This document shows positions 25,167 through 34,070 of a stretch of 64,000 nt of DNA, one piece after another (positions within the stretch are counted from its first letter, which is position 1; every line of letters starts with the position of its first letter). The position numbers and the translations under genes are program-made. The notes under the pieces are model-generated. The model did no database searches and was not told where the DNA came from. It saw only the letters and a program-made list of their open reading frames with translations. The DNA lies in NCBI RefSeq assembly GCF_001040705.1, contig NZ_CVQP01000005.1, positions 110,675-174,674 on the forward strand, in the 5' to 3' direction. This stretch comes from Rhodococcus sp. RD6.2. GTDB lineage: Bacteria; Actinomycetota; Actinomycetes; Mycobacteriales; Mycobacteriaceae.

Positions 25167-26126
25167 ATGACCGACCGGAACGACTCCGACGGTTCGTGGC
25201 CGTCACTGCGTGTGGACGACTGGACGCCGACCCGGGACACCCTGCACATGTGGACGCAGATCGTGGGGAAGGTCCGCATGACGCTGTCCCCGCTGATCAA
25301 TCACTGGTGGCAGGTGACGTTCTACGTCTCGGCGCGCGGACTGGCGACGGGCGCGATCCCCGTCGGCACGCGCATGCTGGACATCGAGTTCGACTTCGTC
25401 GATCACGCACTCGTGCTCCGCACCAGCGACGGGGGAATCGCGACCGTCGCACTCGAACCGAAACCGGTGGCGCGGTTCTACGGCGAGGTGCTGGAGGCAC
25501 TCACCGCTCTGGGTGTCGACGCGCCGATCAGCGCGACGCCGAACGAGGTCGATCCGGCAATCCCATTCGCCGACGACCTGGTCCACGCGTCGTACGACGC
25601 CGACGCCGCGACACTGTTCTGGCGCCAGCTCGTGCAGGCCGACCGGGTGATGCGCGCATTCCGCGCGCATTTCATCGGCAAGGTGTCGCCGGTCCACTTC
25701 TTCTGGGGCTCATTCGATCTCGCGTGCACCCGATTCTCGGGTCGCAGCGCTCCCCCTCATCCCGGGGGCGCGCCGAACTGCGGCGACTGGGTGATGGTCG
25801 AGGGGTATTCGCGTGAACTGAGCAGTTGCGGCTTCTGGCCGGGCGGCGGCGAGGAGGGCGCGTTCTACGCGTACGCATATCCCGAACCGGACGGATTCGC
25901 CGACGCTGCGGTCGGGCCGGACGGCGCCTTCTACAACTCCGACTTCCGACAGTTCCTCTTTCCGTACGAAAAGGCCCGCACCGCAACGGATCCCGATGCC
26001 GCGGTCGCAGAGTTCCTGCAGAGCACCTACGCCGCGGCAGCGGACCTCGCGCAGTGGGATCGCCGCAACCTCGAATGCGATCCGCGCCGCTGGGATGTCG
26101 AGCCAGGCCGTCAGTCGATGTCGTAG
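25167..26126 (+). CDS. DUF5996-family protein
   Basis: 319 residues. DWTPTRDTLHMWTQIVGKVRMTLSPLINHWWQVTFYVSARGL, then HFFWGSFDLACTRFSGRSAPPHPGG and GFWPGGGEEGAFYAYAYPEP are hallmarks of this common but uncharacterised family. Soluble, no signal peptide. The 3' end overlaps the convergent SIMPL gene by 16 bp. Confidence 0.85.
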   Translation: MTDRNDSDGSWPSLRVDDWTPTRDTLHMWTQIVGKVRMTLSPLINHWWQVTFYVSARGLATGAIPVGTRMLDIEFDFVDHALVLRTSDGGIATVALEPKPVARFYGEVLEALTALGVDAPISATPNEVDPAIPFADDLVHASYDADAATLFWRQLVQADRVMRAFRAHFIGKVSPVHFFWGSFDLACTRFSGRSAPPHPGGAPNCGDWVMVEGYSRELSSCGFWPGGGEEGAFYAYAYPEPDGFADAAVGPDGAFYNSDFRQFLFPYEKARTATDPDAAVAEFLQSTYAAAADLAQWDRRNLECDPRRWDVEPGRQSMS

Positions 26127-26830
26127 ACCACCGACACGGTGACGGTGAGGTCCTGGGTTCCCGGTTGGACGGGCGTCGCGGCCATCTGGTCGCTCAGGAT
26201 CCGTCCCTGCATCGGCGCCGGTGTCTCCGCCGAGACCTCCGTGATCGACCGGACGCCGCCGAGCGAGACCCCCGCGGCGTCGGCGATCTGGCCGGCCTGC
26301 GTCTGAGCCTGCTGGACGGCCTTCGAGCGCGCCTGAGCCCGCAGCTCGCTGTCGTCGTCGACAGAGAACGACAGCGACTGCACGCGCACGGCGTCACCCG
26401 CCGCTGCGGCCGCGGCGTCGATCAGCTCACCGGCCCCCGCGATGTCGTGGACGGTCGCGGTGACCTGGTTGGTCACCTGGTAACCCGTGATGTCCGTCGA
26501 CGAGTTACCGAAAGTCGGCTGCACGGACAGTCCGCTGGTGGCGATGTCGCCTTCCGCGACGCCCTTCGCCTTGAGACTGTCGATCAACGCGGTGGCGCGT
26601 TCGGCGTTCGCGGCGAGCGCGGCGTCCGCGGTCGCGGCCTGCGTCTGCACCCCGAGCACGACGGTCGCGGTGTCGGGCGCCGCGGTGACCGTCCCGACCG
26701 CCTGGGTGCTGATACCCGGAGGCGCGGACCCGGAGTCCCCGGAGGTCGAACCGCTGGAACATCCGGCGACGAGCACGAGGCCGACCGCCGCCGTCGTCGT
26801 CGCCACCGTCAGTGGCCGCAGAATCTTCAT
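26111..26830 (-). CDS. SIMPL-domain (DUF541) lipoprotein
   Basis: 239 residues: lipobox VAGC near residue 24, then a SIMPL domain starting VGTVTAAPDTATVVLGVQTQA and ending DLTVTVSVVYDID, with the usual VRSITEV segment. Envelope-located, role unknown. Its start overlaps the stop of the Pip/YhgE-like gene by four bases. Confidence 0.87.
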   Translation of the reverse strand: MKILRPLTVATTTAAVGLVLVAGCSSGSTSGDSGSAPPGISTQAVGTVTAAPDTATVVLGVQTQAATADAALAANAERATALIDSLKAKGVAEGDIATSGLSVQPTFGNSSTDITGYQVTNQVTATVHDIAGAGELIDAAAAAAGDAVRVQSLSFSVDDDSELRAQARSKAVQQAQTQAGQIADAAGVSLGGVRSITEVSAETPAPMQGRILSDQMAATPVQPGTQDLTVTVSVVYDID

Positions 26831-28119
26831 GCCTCACTATGACGCATCGACCGGCCCGCATACTGCCAACCGAGCACGGCGGCGAGCACGATCGTCGTCG
26901 CGGCGAATGCGACCATCAGCGTGTTCGCGGTCAGCAGCGGCCCCGAGGACGGTTCGCCGGCGAGGGTCACCGCGACCGGGGACGCGAGACTCGACGACAC
27001 CGCCGCGACACCGCCCTGGAGCGGGATCGCTCCGATGCCCTCGCCGAGTTGGGCGCTCAGCGTGGCCGACACCGTCTTGAGTTGGGTGACGCCTGCGAGG
27101 ACCTGATCGGTCGCGCCCGCCACCAGGTCCGGGGCCTGCGCGGCGATCGGTCCGATCCCGGACTGCAACTGGGCTCCCGCGCTCGACAGCTGCGCGGACA
27201 TGCCCTCGACCTGACGGAAACCGCTGTCCAGAGCCGCACCGAGATCGGTGCCGTCCCCCACGTCGGTGCCCAGCAGTGCGGTGATCTCGGAAAGTTGCGC
27301 GGTCAGCGCCGTCAGGTCGGCTGCCGTGCGGTCGAGCGTGTCCGCCGCGGCCGCGTCGACTCCCGTCGACCGCAGGACGCCTGCGGCTGCGGTGAGCCCG
27401 CCCTCGAGTTCCGCGGCACCGGCGTTGACGTCCCCGATGGTCATCCCGAGTTCGGACAGTCGCGCGGACGCCTCGGCCGCGGGTCCCCGTGCGCCGTCCA
27501 CCATTCCCGACACCTGCCCCGCGACGTCGGCGAGCTGGTTCGCACCGTCGTTGGCGGTCTGCAACAGCGGAAGGATGTCGTCGACGCCGCCCAGCATTTC
27601 CTGCGCCTGCTTCTCGGCCGCCGCGGTCGCGCTGGTCAGGATCTGTGCGGGCAGCGTCGCCTGCTGCAGTTGGGAGCGGGCCGACGCGACGCCCGACAGG
27701 AGGTCGCGGATACCGGCCGCCGAGGTCGTCGCGGACACCGACGCAGTCAGCTCCGACACCTGCGCGTCGTCGGCCTCGGGCCCCCGTTCGACAGTCACCT
27801 GGGCCTGCTGCGGGTTCGCGCCGCCCAGCGCCGAGATCCGGTCGGTGAAGTCGGATGGAATGGCCACCACGGCAACGTGTTCCGCGGTGATGTCGGGGGC
27901 CGCGTCGACAACCTCCCACTCGAAGTCGTCCGACGCCGTGAGCGCGGAGGCGACCTTCGCGCCCACCGGACCGGTGTCCTCGTTCACGACCGCGACGATG
28001 CGCGGGGACTCCGGCGACCGCAGGGCGAGGAGGACGCCCGACACTGCGACAACGGCAACGGCGACAACGACTGTCGCGGCCCACAGTCGGCGGACATGCG
28101 GCGCGGAGGAGATAGGCAT
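26827..28119 (-). CDS. YhgE/Pip-like membrane protein with coiled-coil ectodomain
   Basis: 430 residues: one N-terminal helix (LWAATVVVAVAVVAVSGVLLAL), a VAVVNEDTGPVGAKVASALTAS segment typical of YhgE/Pip N-terminal domains, a long heptad-rich extracytoplasmic region with repeated Leu/Ala patterns (residues about 100-370), and one C-terminal helix (LMVAFAATTIVLAAVLGW). YhgE/Pip proteins act as phage receptors or in type VII secretion; relatives usually carry more C-terminal helices, so this is a short form. Coupled to the SIMPL gene. Confidence 0.65.
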   Translation of the reverse strand: MPISSAPHVRRLWAATVVVAVAVVAVSGVLLALRSPESPRIVAVVNEDTGPVGAKVASALTASDDFEWEVVDAAPDITAEHVAVVAIPSDFTDRISALGGANPQQAQVTVERGPEADDAQVSELTASVSATTSAAGIRDLLSGVASARSQLQQATLPAQILTSATAAAEKQAQEMLGGVDDILPLLQTANDGANQLADVAGQVSGMVDGARGPAAEASARLSELGMTIGDVNAGAAELEGGLTAAAGVLRSTGVDAAAADTLDRTAADLTALTAQLSEITALLGTDVGDGTDLGAALDSGFRQVEGMSAQLSSAGAQLQSGIGPIAAQAPDLVAGATDQVLAGVTQLKTVSATLSAQLGEGIGAIPLQGGVAAVSSSLASPVAVTLAGEPSSGPLLTANTLMVAFAATTIVLAAVLGWQYAGRSMRHSEA

Positions 28120-28194
28120 GACGCCCGAAGGTACCGCCGATTCGTGTGGTCGACGGGTGGTGATCGGTGAGAGATCTCTGAGGATCCGGAAATC

Positions 28195-28863
28195 TCAGCT
28201 GCCGCTGGGACAGTTCCCAGGGTTCCCCATGAGCAAGGCGGTGGACTCCTGGTCGTGGGACACCTCACGCCGAACACGGATCCGGCGCCGTATCCCCCAC
28301 ACCACCGCGGCGGCGACGAGTACCCCCAGAATCACCCAGACACCGCCGCCGAGAACGGATTCGACTGTGGCGTACGAGTTTCCCACCGCATAGCCGACCA
28401 GGACACTCACCGAACCGAAGAGGGTCGCGGCGACGACGTTGAAGCCGAGGAACCTGCGGTACGGCATGCCGCTCATGCCCGCGAGCGCGGGCATCGCCGT
28501 GCGAACGAACGCCACGAATCGGCCCAGGAACACCGCGGGGCCACCGCGTCTTCGTAGGAGATCGGCGGCGTGGTCCAGACGCTGACCGGAGATCAGCGGA
28601 AGCCGATGCACTCGCGGACCGAATCGCCTGCCGATACCGAACCCGACGGTGTCGCCGAGCACGGCCGCGACCACGACGACGGCGATCATCACCCACAGGT
28701 GCGCGTGCGACTGACTGGCGATCACGCCGCCCGCGATCGCCGCGGTCTCGCCGGGGACGACGAATCCGATCAGCAACGCGTCCTCGAAGAACACGAAACC
28801 GCTCACGACCAGGTAGGCGATGAAAGGTTCGACGCCGTGCAGCTTCTCGAGCAGGGTGGTCAT
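28195..28863 (-). CDS. DedA-family membrane protein
   Basis: 222 residues with the DedA motifs FFEDALLIGFVVPGETAAIAGG, GDTVGFGIGRRFGPRV, FLGRFVAFVRTAMPALAGMSGMPYRRFLGFNV and four or five helices. The family contains undecaprenyl-phosphate and phospholipid flippases. ATG 28863 overlaps the TetR stop by four bases, so the regulator and DedA are co-translated. Confidence 0.9.
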   Translation of the reverse strand: MTTLLEKLHGVEPFIAYLVVSGFVFFEDALLIGFVVPGETAAIAGGVIASQSHAHLWVMIAVVVVAAVLGDTVGFGIGRRFGPRVHRLPLISGQRLDHAADLLRRRGGPAVFLGRFVAFVRTAMPALAGMSGMPYRRFLGFNVVAATLFGSVSVLVGYAVGNSYATVESVLGGGVWVILGVLVAAAVVWGIRRRIRVRREVSHDQESTALLMGNPGNCPSGS

Positions 28864-29453
28864 GTGGCGACCCCCATGGCGAGCAGCCCGGCACCGAGAG
28901 TGTCGAATCCGTAGCGCAGCTGGTCCTCGAAACGGGCGTGCCCGTCCTCGGGTCGCCACGCGCGGTACGCGGTGTGCGCGACCGCGAACGTGGAGTTCAC
29001 GACCAGCGCGGTCAGGATCGGGTCGTCGGGAAGCCTGCCCGCCACCCAGTCACGAAGGAAGCGGCGGAACGGTTCGCTCGCAGCGAGCGCGGGTTCGAGC
29101 GGCGCCTGGCACTGCTCGATCATCGTCTTGCGGGTGAGGAGCTTCGCCTCGTCGCCGCACACCGCGCCGACGATGATCTCGCGCACCGACACCCAGACCG
29201 GTTCGTCGTCGGGCCGGGCGGCGGCGAGGGCGCGCCAGCGGTCCGGGTCTTCGGGGTCGGGGTCGAGGAGCAGCGCTTCCTTGGACGGGAAGTAGTTGAA
29301 GAGGGTGCTCTTCGAGACTCGGGCGGCGGCCGCGATCTCCTCGACGCTGACGTCATCGAATCCGCGTGCGGTCACCAGCTCGATCGCGGCGGCGCGCAGC
29401 GATCGCCACGTGTCGAGCTTCTTGGCCGCACGCAGGCCGGGAGTCTGGGTCAC
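28860..29453 (-). CDS. TetR-family regulator
   Basis: 197 residues; N-terminal HTH VEEIAAAARVSKSTLFNYFPSKEALL. GTG 29453 is taken as start: TACGCT lies six bases before it, consistent with a leaderless mRNA, while the GGAGG touching the start is too close to serve as a ribosome site. The C-terminal ligand domain is unassigned. Downstream DedA is the obvious co-regulated gene. Confidence 0.85.
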   Translation of the reverse strand: MTQTPGLRAAKKLDTWRSLRAAAIELVTARGFDDVSVEEIAAAARVSKSTLFNYFPSKEALLLDPDPEDPDRWRALAAARPDDEPVWVSVREIIVGAVCGDEAKLLTRKTMIEQCQAPLEPALAASEPFRRFLRDWVAGRLPDDPILTALVVNSTFAVAHTAYRAWRPEDGHARFEDQLRYGFDTLGAGLLAMGVAT

Positions 29454-29506
29454 CCTCCGAGCGTACGCCGATTCCTGAACTCGGTCCAAATTTATTCTCG
29501 GTCCGC

Positions 29507-30367
29507 TTAGCCCTCTCTCGCGCCTCCGTGGACCCGGGCCAGCACCGCCGTCGCCACCTCCCCGGGCACCTCCTCCGGAAGCCAATGACCGACTCCGTCG
29601 AGTTCGACGAATTCGTACTCACCGGTGACGAATTCACCGCAGCGATCGACTCCCGAACGCATGACGGCGATATCGCCGCTGCCCCACAGGAACGTGGCGG
29701 GTACTCCGACGGGCGGCACCGCGGCCCAGTCGTCGCCCTTCGCCCGGTACCAGTTGAGGGCGGCGGTCATCGCCCCCGGTTCGCCGAGCAGCCGGATGTG
29801 CCGGTCGGCCAGGCCGGCGGGAACGGCGTCGCCGAATCCGATCCGCAGACCGGCCGCGTTGTCGGCCAGCAGAAGTTCCTCGGCGGGACCGGTCTGCTGG
29901 AAGAACTCCATGTAGCCCGACTTCTCGCGCTGCTCGGGGTCCCGCCGAATCGCCCACGCGAAGGCCGCGGGATGGGGCACGGACAGCGCGGTCAGCGAGG
30001 CGACGAGGTCGGGATGGCGAGCTGCGACAGCCCAGGCCACGATCGCTCCCCAGTCGTGCCCGACGAGATGCACCCGATTCAGCTCGAGTGCATCGCACAG
30101 GCCGACGACGTCGCGGACCAGCGCGTCGAGGCGATAGTCGTCGACGTCGCCGGGTCGGGCTCCCGGCGAGTAGCCCCGTTGATCGGGGGCGAACGTCGCG
30201 ACACCGGCGTCCGCCAACTGCCGGGCAACGAGGTCCCAGGAAGCCGAACTCTGCGGGAACCCGTGCAGCAACAGAGCCACCGGAGCCCCCTCCGCCTCAC
30301 CTGCGACGGAGACGTCGAAGACGAGATCACCAACCCGCACTGCGCGCGTTTTCGACGGGGTCGTCAT
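29507..30367 (-). CDS. Alpha/beta-hydrolase with Asp nucleophile (epoxide hydrolase/dehalogenase-like)
   Basis: 286 residues: LLLHGFPQSSASWDLV, PDQRGYSPGARPGD, LVGHDWGAIVAWAVA with an Asp nucleophile, ALNWYRAKG in the cap, and a C-terminal His in DGVGHWLPEEVP. The Asp nucleophile points to epoxide hydrolase or dehalogenase chemistry rather than esterase. ATG 30367 is chosen. Divergent from the SDR gene over 96 bp. Confidence 0.85.
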   Translation of the reverse strand: MTTPSKTRAVRVGDLVFDVSVAGEAEGAPVALLLHGFPQSSASWDLVARQLADAGVATFAPDQRGYSPGARPGDVDDYRLDALVRDVVGLCDALELNRVHLVGHDWGAIVAWAVAARHPDLVASLTALSVPHPAAFAWAIRRDPEQREKSGYMEFFQQTGPAEELLLADNAAGLRIGFGDAVPAGLADRHIRLLGEPGAMTAALNWYRAKGDDWAAVPPVGVPATFLWGSGDIAVMRSGVDRCGEFVTGEYEFVELDGVGHWLPEEVPGEVATAVLARVHGGAREG

Positions 30368-30394
30368 GCCCCGTGATGCTAGCGACGACCTCTG

Positions 30395-30435
30395 TTGACA
30401 ACTAGACACTTGCATGAATACTTGTCCAGCAAGTG
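30395..30435 (+). promoter_or_regulatory. Promoter and inverted repeat before the SDR gene
   Basis: -35 TTGACA (30395-30400) and -10 AATACT (30417-30422), 16 bp apart. An inverted repeat CACTTGC (30407-30413) / GCAAGTG (30429-30435) straddles the -10 and predicted start of transcription, a plausible repressor site. Confidence 0.55.
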
Positions 30436-30463
30436 ATCCAGGTCTCATCGAGGGGAGCGGGCG

Positions 30464-31252
30464 TTGAGCGCGTGTGCGGCGGGAACTCAGCGGGTGTCGG
30501 TGATCGTGGGCGGCGCCTCCGGCCTCGGGTGGGCGACCGCGCAACTACTCCACTTCCAGGGTGATGTCGTCGTGATCGCCGACGTCGAGACCGAGGCGGC
30601 AACGCAGCGAGCAGCCGAGCTGGGCGGCTCGGCGATGGCACGGCACGTCCAGGTCAGCGACGAGGAGAGCGTTCGCGCGCTGTTCGAGGGTGTTCGCGAC
30701 GAGCACGGGTCGGTGGACGCCGTCGTGAACTGCGCGGGCATCTCCCGCCCGGGAGCGCTCGTCGACCTCTCCGTCGACGACTGGCAGGACACCGTCGACG
30801 TCTGTCTGACCGGGTCGTTCCTGGTTCTGCGCGAGGCCGCGAAGGTGATGCGCGGGGGTGGCGCGATCGCGTTGATCGCATCACTGAACGGCCGCCAGCC
30901 GGGCGTCGCGATGGGCGCCTACTGCGCGGCCAAGGCCGGGGTCCTCATGCTCACCGAGGTCGCCGCGCTCGAACTCGGTCCGCGGCGGATTCGAGTGAAC
31001 GCGGTGTCTCCCGGCTTCGTCCCGACCCCGCTGACCGCGGGAGCGGCACTGGTCCCGGGCCTGGTCGAGGACTTCGTGGAGAACATCCCGCTCGGCCGAG
31101 CGGGAGATCCCGACGACGTTGCGAACGCGATCTCGTTCCTGCTGTCCGATCAGGCGAGCTGGATGACGGGCGCCTCGCTCGACCTCAACGGCGGCGCACA
31201 CACGCAGCGGTACCCCAATGTGCTTCGACACCTCGCCGCGATGACGGGCTGA
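30464..31252 (+). CDS. Short-chain dehydrogenase/reductase
   Basis: 262-residue classical SDR: cofactor motif GGASGLGWA (first Thr of TGxxxGxG replaced by Gly), NCAGIS, catalytic Ser in IASLNG, YCAAK (Tyr and Lys), and the PG motif SPGFVPTPL. Oxidises or reduces an alcohol/ketone with NAD(P); Asp in VVIADVE at the end of strand two favours NAD. TTG 30464 has AGGGGAGCGGGCG upstream. Confidence 0.88.
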   Translation: MSACAAGTQRVSVIVGGASGLGWATAQLLHFQGDVVVIADVETEAATQRAAELGGSAMARHVQVSDEESVRALFEGVRDEHGSVDAVVNCAGISRPGALVDLSVDDWQDTVDVCLTGSFLVLREAAKVMRGGGAIALIASLNGRQPGVAMGAYCAAKAGVLMLTEVAALELGPRRIRVNAVSPGFVPTPLTAGAALVPGLVEDFVENIPLGRAGDPDDVANAISFLLSDQASWMTGASLDLNGGAHTQRYPNVLRHLAAMTG

Positions 31253-31298
31253 CACGGCCGGGAATACCTCCCGCCTCCACGCGTTGACTCCGGTGAAA

Positions 31299-31318
31299 GT
31301 AGTTTATCTCTCAACTAC
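31299..31318. promoter_or_regulatory. Inverted repeat upstream of the first pirin gene
   Basis: GTAGTT-TATCTCTC-AACTAC, perfect 6-bp arms, 15 bp after a TTGACT box (31284-31289) that could be a -35. Likely an operator for a regulator encoded elsewhere. Confidence 0.5.
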
Positions 31319-31347
31319 ATGCCCGACATCGACCCGAGGAGCACACC

Positions 31348-32313
31348 ATGCCCGCCGTGACCGTCGACAACATCCTCGCCCTGCCGCGCCTGAACGAGAC
31401 CACTCCCGACGCGACGCCGCGGCCCGTCCTGGCGGTCACCACCGCCCCGACCGGCTACGAGGGCGAGGGCTTCCCCGTCCGGCGCGCCTTCGCGGGCGTC
31501 GAGATGCGCCATCTCGACCCCTTCATCCACATGGACCAGATGGGCGAGGTGAACTACGCCCCCGGTGAGCCGAAGGGCACTCCGTGGCATCCGCATCGCG
31601 GCTTCGAGACCGTCACCTACATGATCGACGGGACAATGGAACACCAGGACTCCAACGGTGGCGGCGGCGTCATCAGTGGCGGCGACACTCAATGGATGAC
31701 AGCGGGTGGCGGCATCCTGCACATCGAAGCCCCGCCGGAGAAGCTCGTCATGAGCGGAGGCCTCTTCCACGGCGTCCAACTGTGGGTGAACCTGCCCCGC
31801 GACAACAAGATGGCGGCCCCGCGCTACCAGGACATCACCGGATCCAAGGTGGCCCTGCTGTCGTCCCCCGACGGCGGCGCACTGATCCGCGTCATCGCGG
31901 GCGAACTCGACGGCCACCAGGGCCCCGGCTCCACCTACACCCCGATCACCCTGCTGCACGCGACCATCGCGCCCGGCGCGAGCGTCACCCTCCCCTGGAA
32001 TCCCGAGTTCAACGCTCTCGCCTACGTCCTCGCAGGCGACGGGACCGTCGGTACCGAGCGTCGGCCGGTGCACATGGGCCAGACCACCGTGTTCGGGCGT
32101 GGAGACACCATCACGATCGGGGCGGCCGACACGCAGGACTCGCGTACCGAGTCGCTCGAGGTGTTCGTCCTGGGCGGCAAGCCGATCCGTGAACCCGTCG
32201 CGATGGCCGGGCCGTTCGTCATGAACACCAAGGCCGAGGTCATCCAGGCGTTCGAGGACTACCAGGCCGGCCGACTCGGCTCGATCCCGGCAGCCCACGA
32301 GACCCTGGGCTGA
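31348..32313 (+). CDS. Pirin-family protein (long form)
   Basis: 321-residue bicupin. The N-terminal cupin has the metal-binding set WHPHRGFETVTYMIDG and MEHQDSNG; FHGVQLWVNLP and the second cupin follow. Pirins bind Fe or Ni, and some degrade quercetin while others act as redox-linked cofactors. GAGGAG lies nine bases before the ATG. It is followed after five bases by another pirin of a different subfamily. Confidence 0.9.
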   Translation: MPAVTVDNILALPRLNETTPDATPRPVLAVTTAPTGYEGEGFPVRRAFAGVEMRHLDPFIHMDQMGEVNYAPGEPKGTPWHPHRGFETVTYMIDGTMEHQDSNGGGGVISGGDTQWMTAGGGILHIEAPPEKLVMSGGLFHGVQLWVNLPRDNKMAAPRYQDITGSKVALLSSPDGGALIRVIAGELDGHQGPGSTYTPITLLHATIAPGASVTLPWNPEFNALAYVLAGDGTVGTERRPVHMGQTTVFGRGDTITIGAADTQDSRTESLEVFVLGGKPIREPVAMAGPFVMNTKAEVIQAFEDYQAGRLGSIPAAHETLG

Positions 32314-32317
32314 CGTC

Positions 32318-33064
32318 GTGCCCGAGGTGATGGTGCAGCGGGCGGGCGATCGCAGGCACCTGAGATACGGCTGGCTCGATTCGCGCCACAGCATGCCCGT
32401 CGCGGGGAATTTCGATCCGGCCGAGCACGCCCACGGACTGCTGGTGGTGAACAACGAGGACATCGTCGACTTCGGCGAGGGCTTCGACACCCACCAGCAC
32501 CGGGACGCCGAGATCGTCACCTGGGTGCTCAGCGGATCGCTGGTCCACCAGGACTCCGAAGGTCACTCCGGTGTGGTGTACCCCGGCCTCGCGCAACGGA
32601 TGAGCGCGGGCCGGGGCATCTTCCACTCGGAACGCAACGACCGCGTCGGCTCGGCCGGCCCCAGAGCGGCGGAGCCTGTGCATCTGGTCCAGATGTGGGT
32701 TCCGCCGGACGAGTTCGGCATCGAGCCCAGCTATCAGGAACTGCCGATCGGTGACGAACTCGATGCTGGCGGCCTCGTCGTCGTCGCTTCGGGCCTGCCG
32801 AAACACCGTGGGGACGCGGCGATCGGACTCCGCAACCGCAACGCCGGGCTACACGCCGCACGGCTGCAACCCGGCCGGTCGGTGACGATCCCCGACGCCC
32901 TCTACGGGCACCTGTTCGTCGCACGCGGCACGGTCGACGTCGAAGGCGCGGGCAGGCTCGACCACGGGGACTCGTTGCGGCTCACCGACTCCGGCGGCCA
33001 GCGCGTCACCGCGATCGAGGCGGCAGAGGTGCTGATCTGGGAGATGCACGCCGGATTGCGGTGA
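32318..33064 (+). CDS. Pirin-family protein (YhhW-like)
   Basis: 248 residues: RYGWLDSRHSMPVAGNFDPAEHAHGLLVVNNEDIV, metal site GFDTHQHRDAEIVTWVLSGSLVHQDSEGH, and GLAQRMSAGRGIFHSERN, then a complete C-terminal cupin. Starts with GTG only five bases after the previous stop, so it belongs to the same transcript. It is about half identical by eye to the third pirin gene downstream. Confidence 0.88.
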   Translation: MPEVMVQRAGDRRHLRYGWLDSRHSMPVAGNFDPAEHAHGLLVVNNEDIVDFGEGFDTHQHRDAEIVTWVLSGSLVHQDSEGHSGVVYPGLAQRMSAGRGIFHSERNDRVGSAGPRAAEPVHLVQMWVPPDEFGIEPSYQELPIGDELDAGGLVVVASGLPKHRGDAAIGLRNRNAGLHAARLQPGRSVTIPDALYGHLFVARGTVDVEGAGRLDHGDSLRLTDSGGQRVTAIEAAEVLIWEMHAGLR

Positions 33065-33221
33065 TCGTCACTGCCGCAGACACCGGGCAGCATCACCACC
33101 GAAGACACGGCAGTGTGAACACCTGGTTACCGCAACGTTCAGGCATCGGAGCGATCACGAGAGAAGGCAACGGCGAACTGCCTGGTTATGTTGGAGGGCG
33201 AGGTTCTCGAAGGAGGTACAT

Positions 33222-33998
33222 ATGACGGCAGCGACGACGCCTCGCGTCGACATCCGGCGTGCCCAGGATCGGCTCTCGACGCAGATCGCCTGGCTCGACT
33301 CGAAGCACTCCTTCTCCTTCGGCCAGCACTACGATCCCGACAACACCCATCACGGCATGCTGCTCGTGCACAACGACGACATCGTTTCACCAGGTCAGGG
33401 CTTCGATACCCACCCGCATCGCGACATGGAGATCGTGACGTGGGTGCTGCGCGGATCGCTCGTGCACCAGGATTCGATGGGTCATGCAGGCGTGATCTAT
33501 CCGGGGCTCGCGCAGCGGATGAGCGCGGGCACAGGAATCCTGCACTCCGAGAAGAACGACTCGTGGCGGCTCGCCGGCTCCGCGAGCCCCGAACACTCCG
33601 AACCGGTCCGGTTCATCCAGATGTGGGTGCTTCCGGACGAGGCGGGCGTGGCCCCCGGCTACGAGCAACTCGAGGTCGAGGACGAGTTGATGCGCGGCGG
33701 ACTCGTGCCGGTGGCGTCGGGGATGCGCAAGCACCGCGGCGGATCGGCGATCAGCATCAACAATTCGGGCGCCGCGCTGTACGTCGCGCGGATGCAGGCC
33801 GGCGACACCGTCACCCTACCGGAGGCGCCCTACCTGCACCTTTTCGTCGCCGAAGGAGAGGCGGACCTCGAGGGCGCCGGTCGCCTGTCCGAAGGCGACG
33901 CCGTGCGGTTCACCGCGACGGGCGGCCAGCGGCTCACCGCGACCGACCGCGACACCGAAGTCCTGATCTGGGAGATGCACGGGCGACTCGGCGGCTGA
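33222..33998 (+). CDS. Pirin-family protein (YhhW-like paralogue)
   Basis: 258 residues; AWLDSKHSFSFGQHYDPDNTHHGMLLVHNDDIV, metal site GFDTHPHRDMEIVTWVLRGSLVHQDSMGH, GLAQRMSAGTGILHSEKN. A clear duplicate of the preceding gene. Strong ribosome site GAAGGAGG. A 157-bp gap before it shows no obvious gene, so it may have its own promoter. Confidence 0.9.
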   Translation: MTAATTPRVDIRRAQDRLSTQIAWLDSKHSFSFGQHYDPDNTHHGMLLVHNDDIVSPGQGFDTHPHRDMEIVTWVLRGSLVHQDSMGHAGVIYPGLAQRMSAGTGILHSEKNDSWRLAGSASPEHSEPVRFIQMWVLPDEAGVAPGYEQLEVEDELMRGGLVPVASGMRKHRGGSAISINNSGAALYVARMQAGDTVTLPEAPYLHLFVAEGEADLEGAGRLSEGDAVRFTATGGQRLTATDRDTEVLIWEMHGRLGG

Positions 33999-34070
33999 CG
34001 CGGCGTATCACCGTCCCGTCGACCGGGAATCCGGGACGGTGATCGACGCACCCCGGCTAACCATGTCTGC

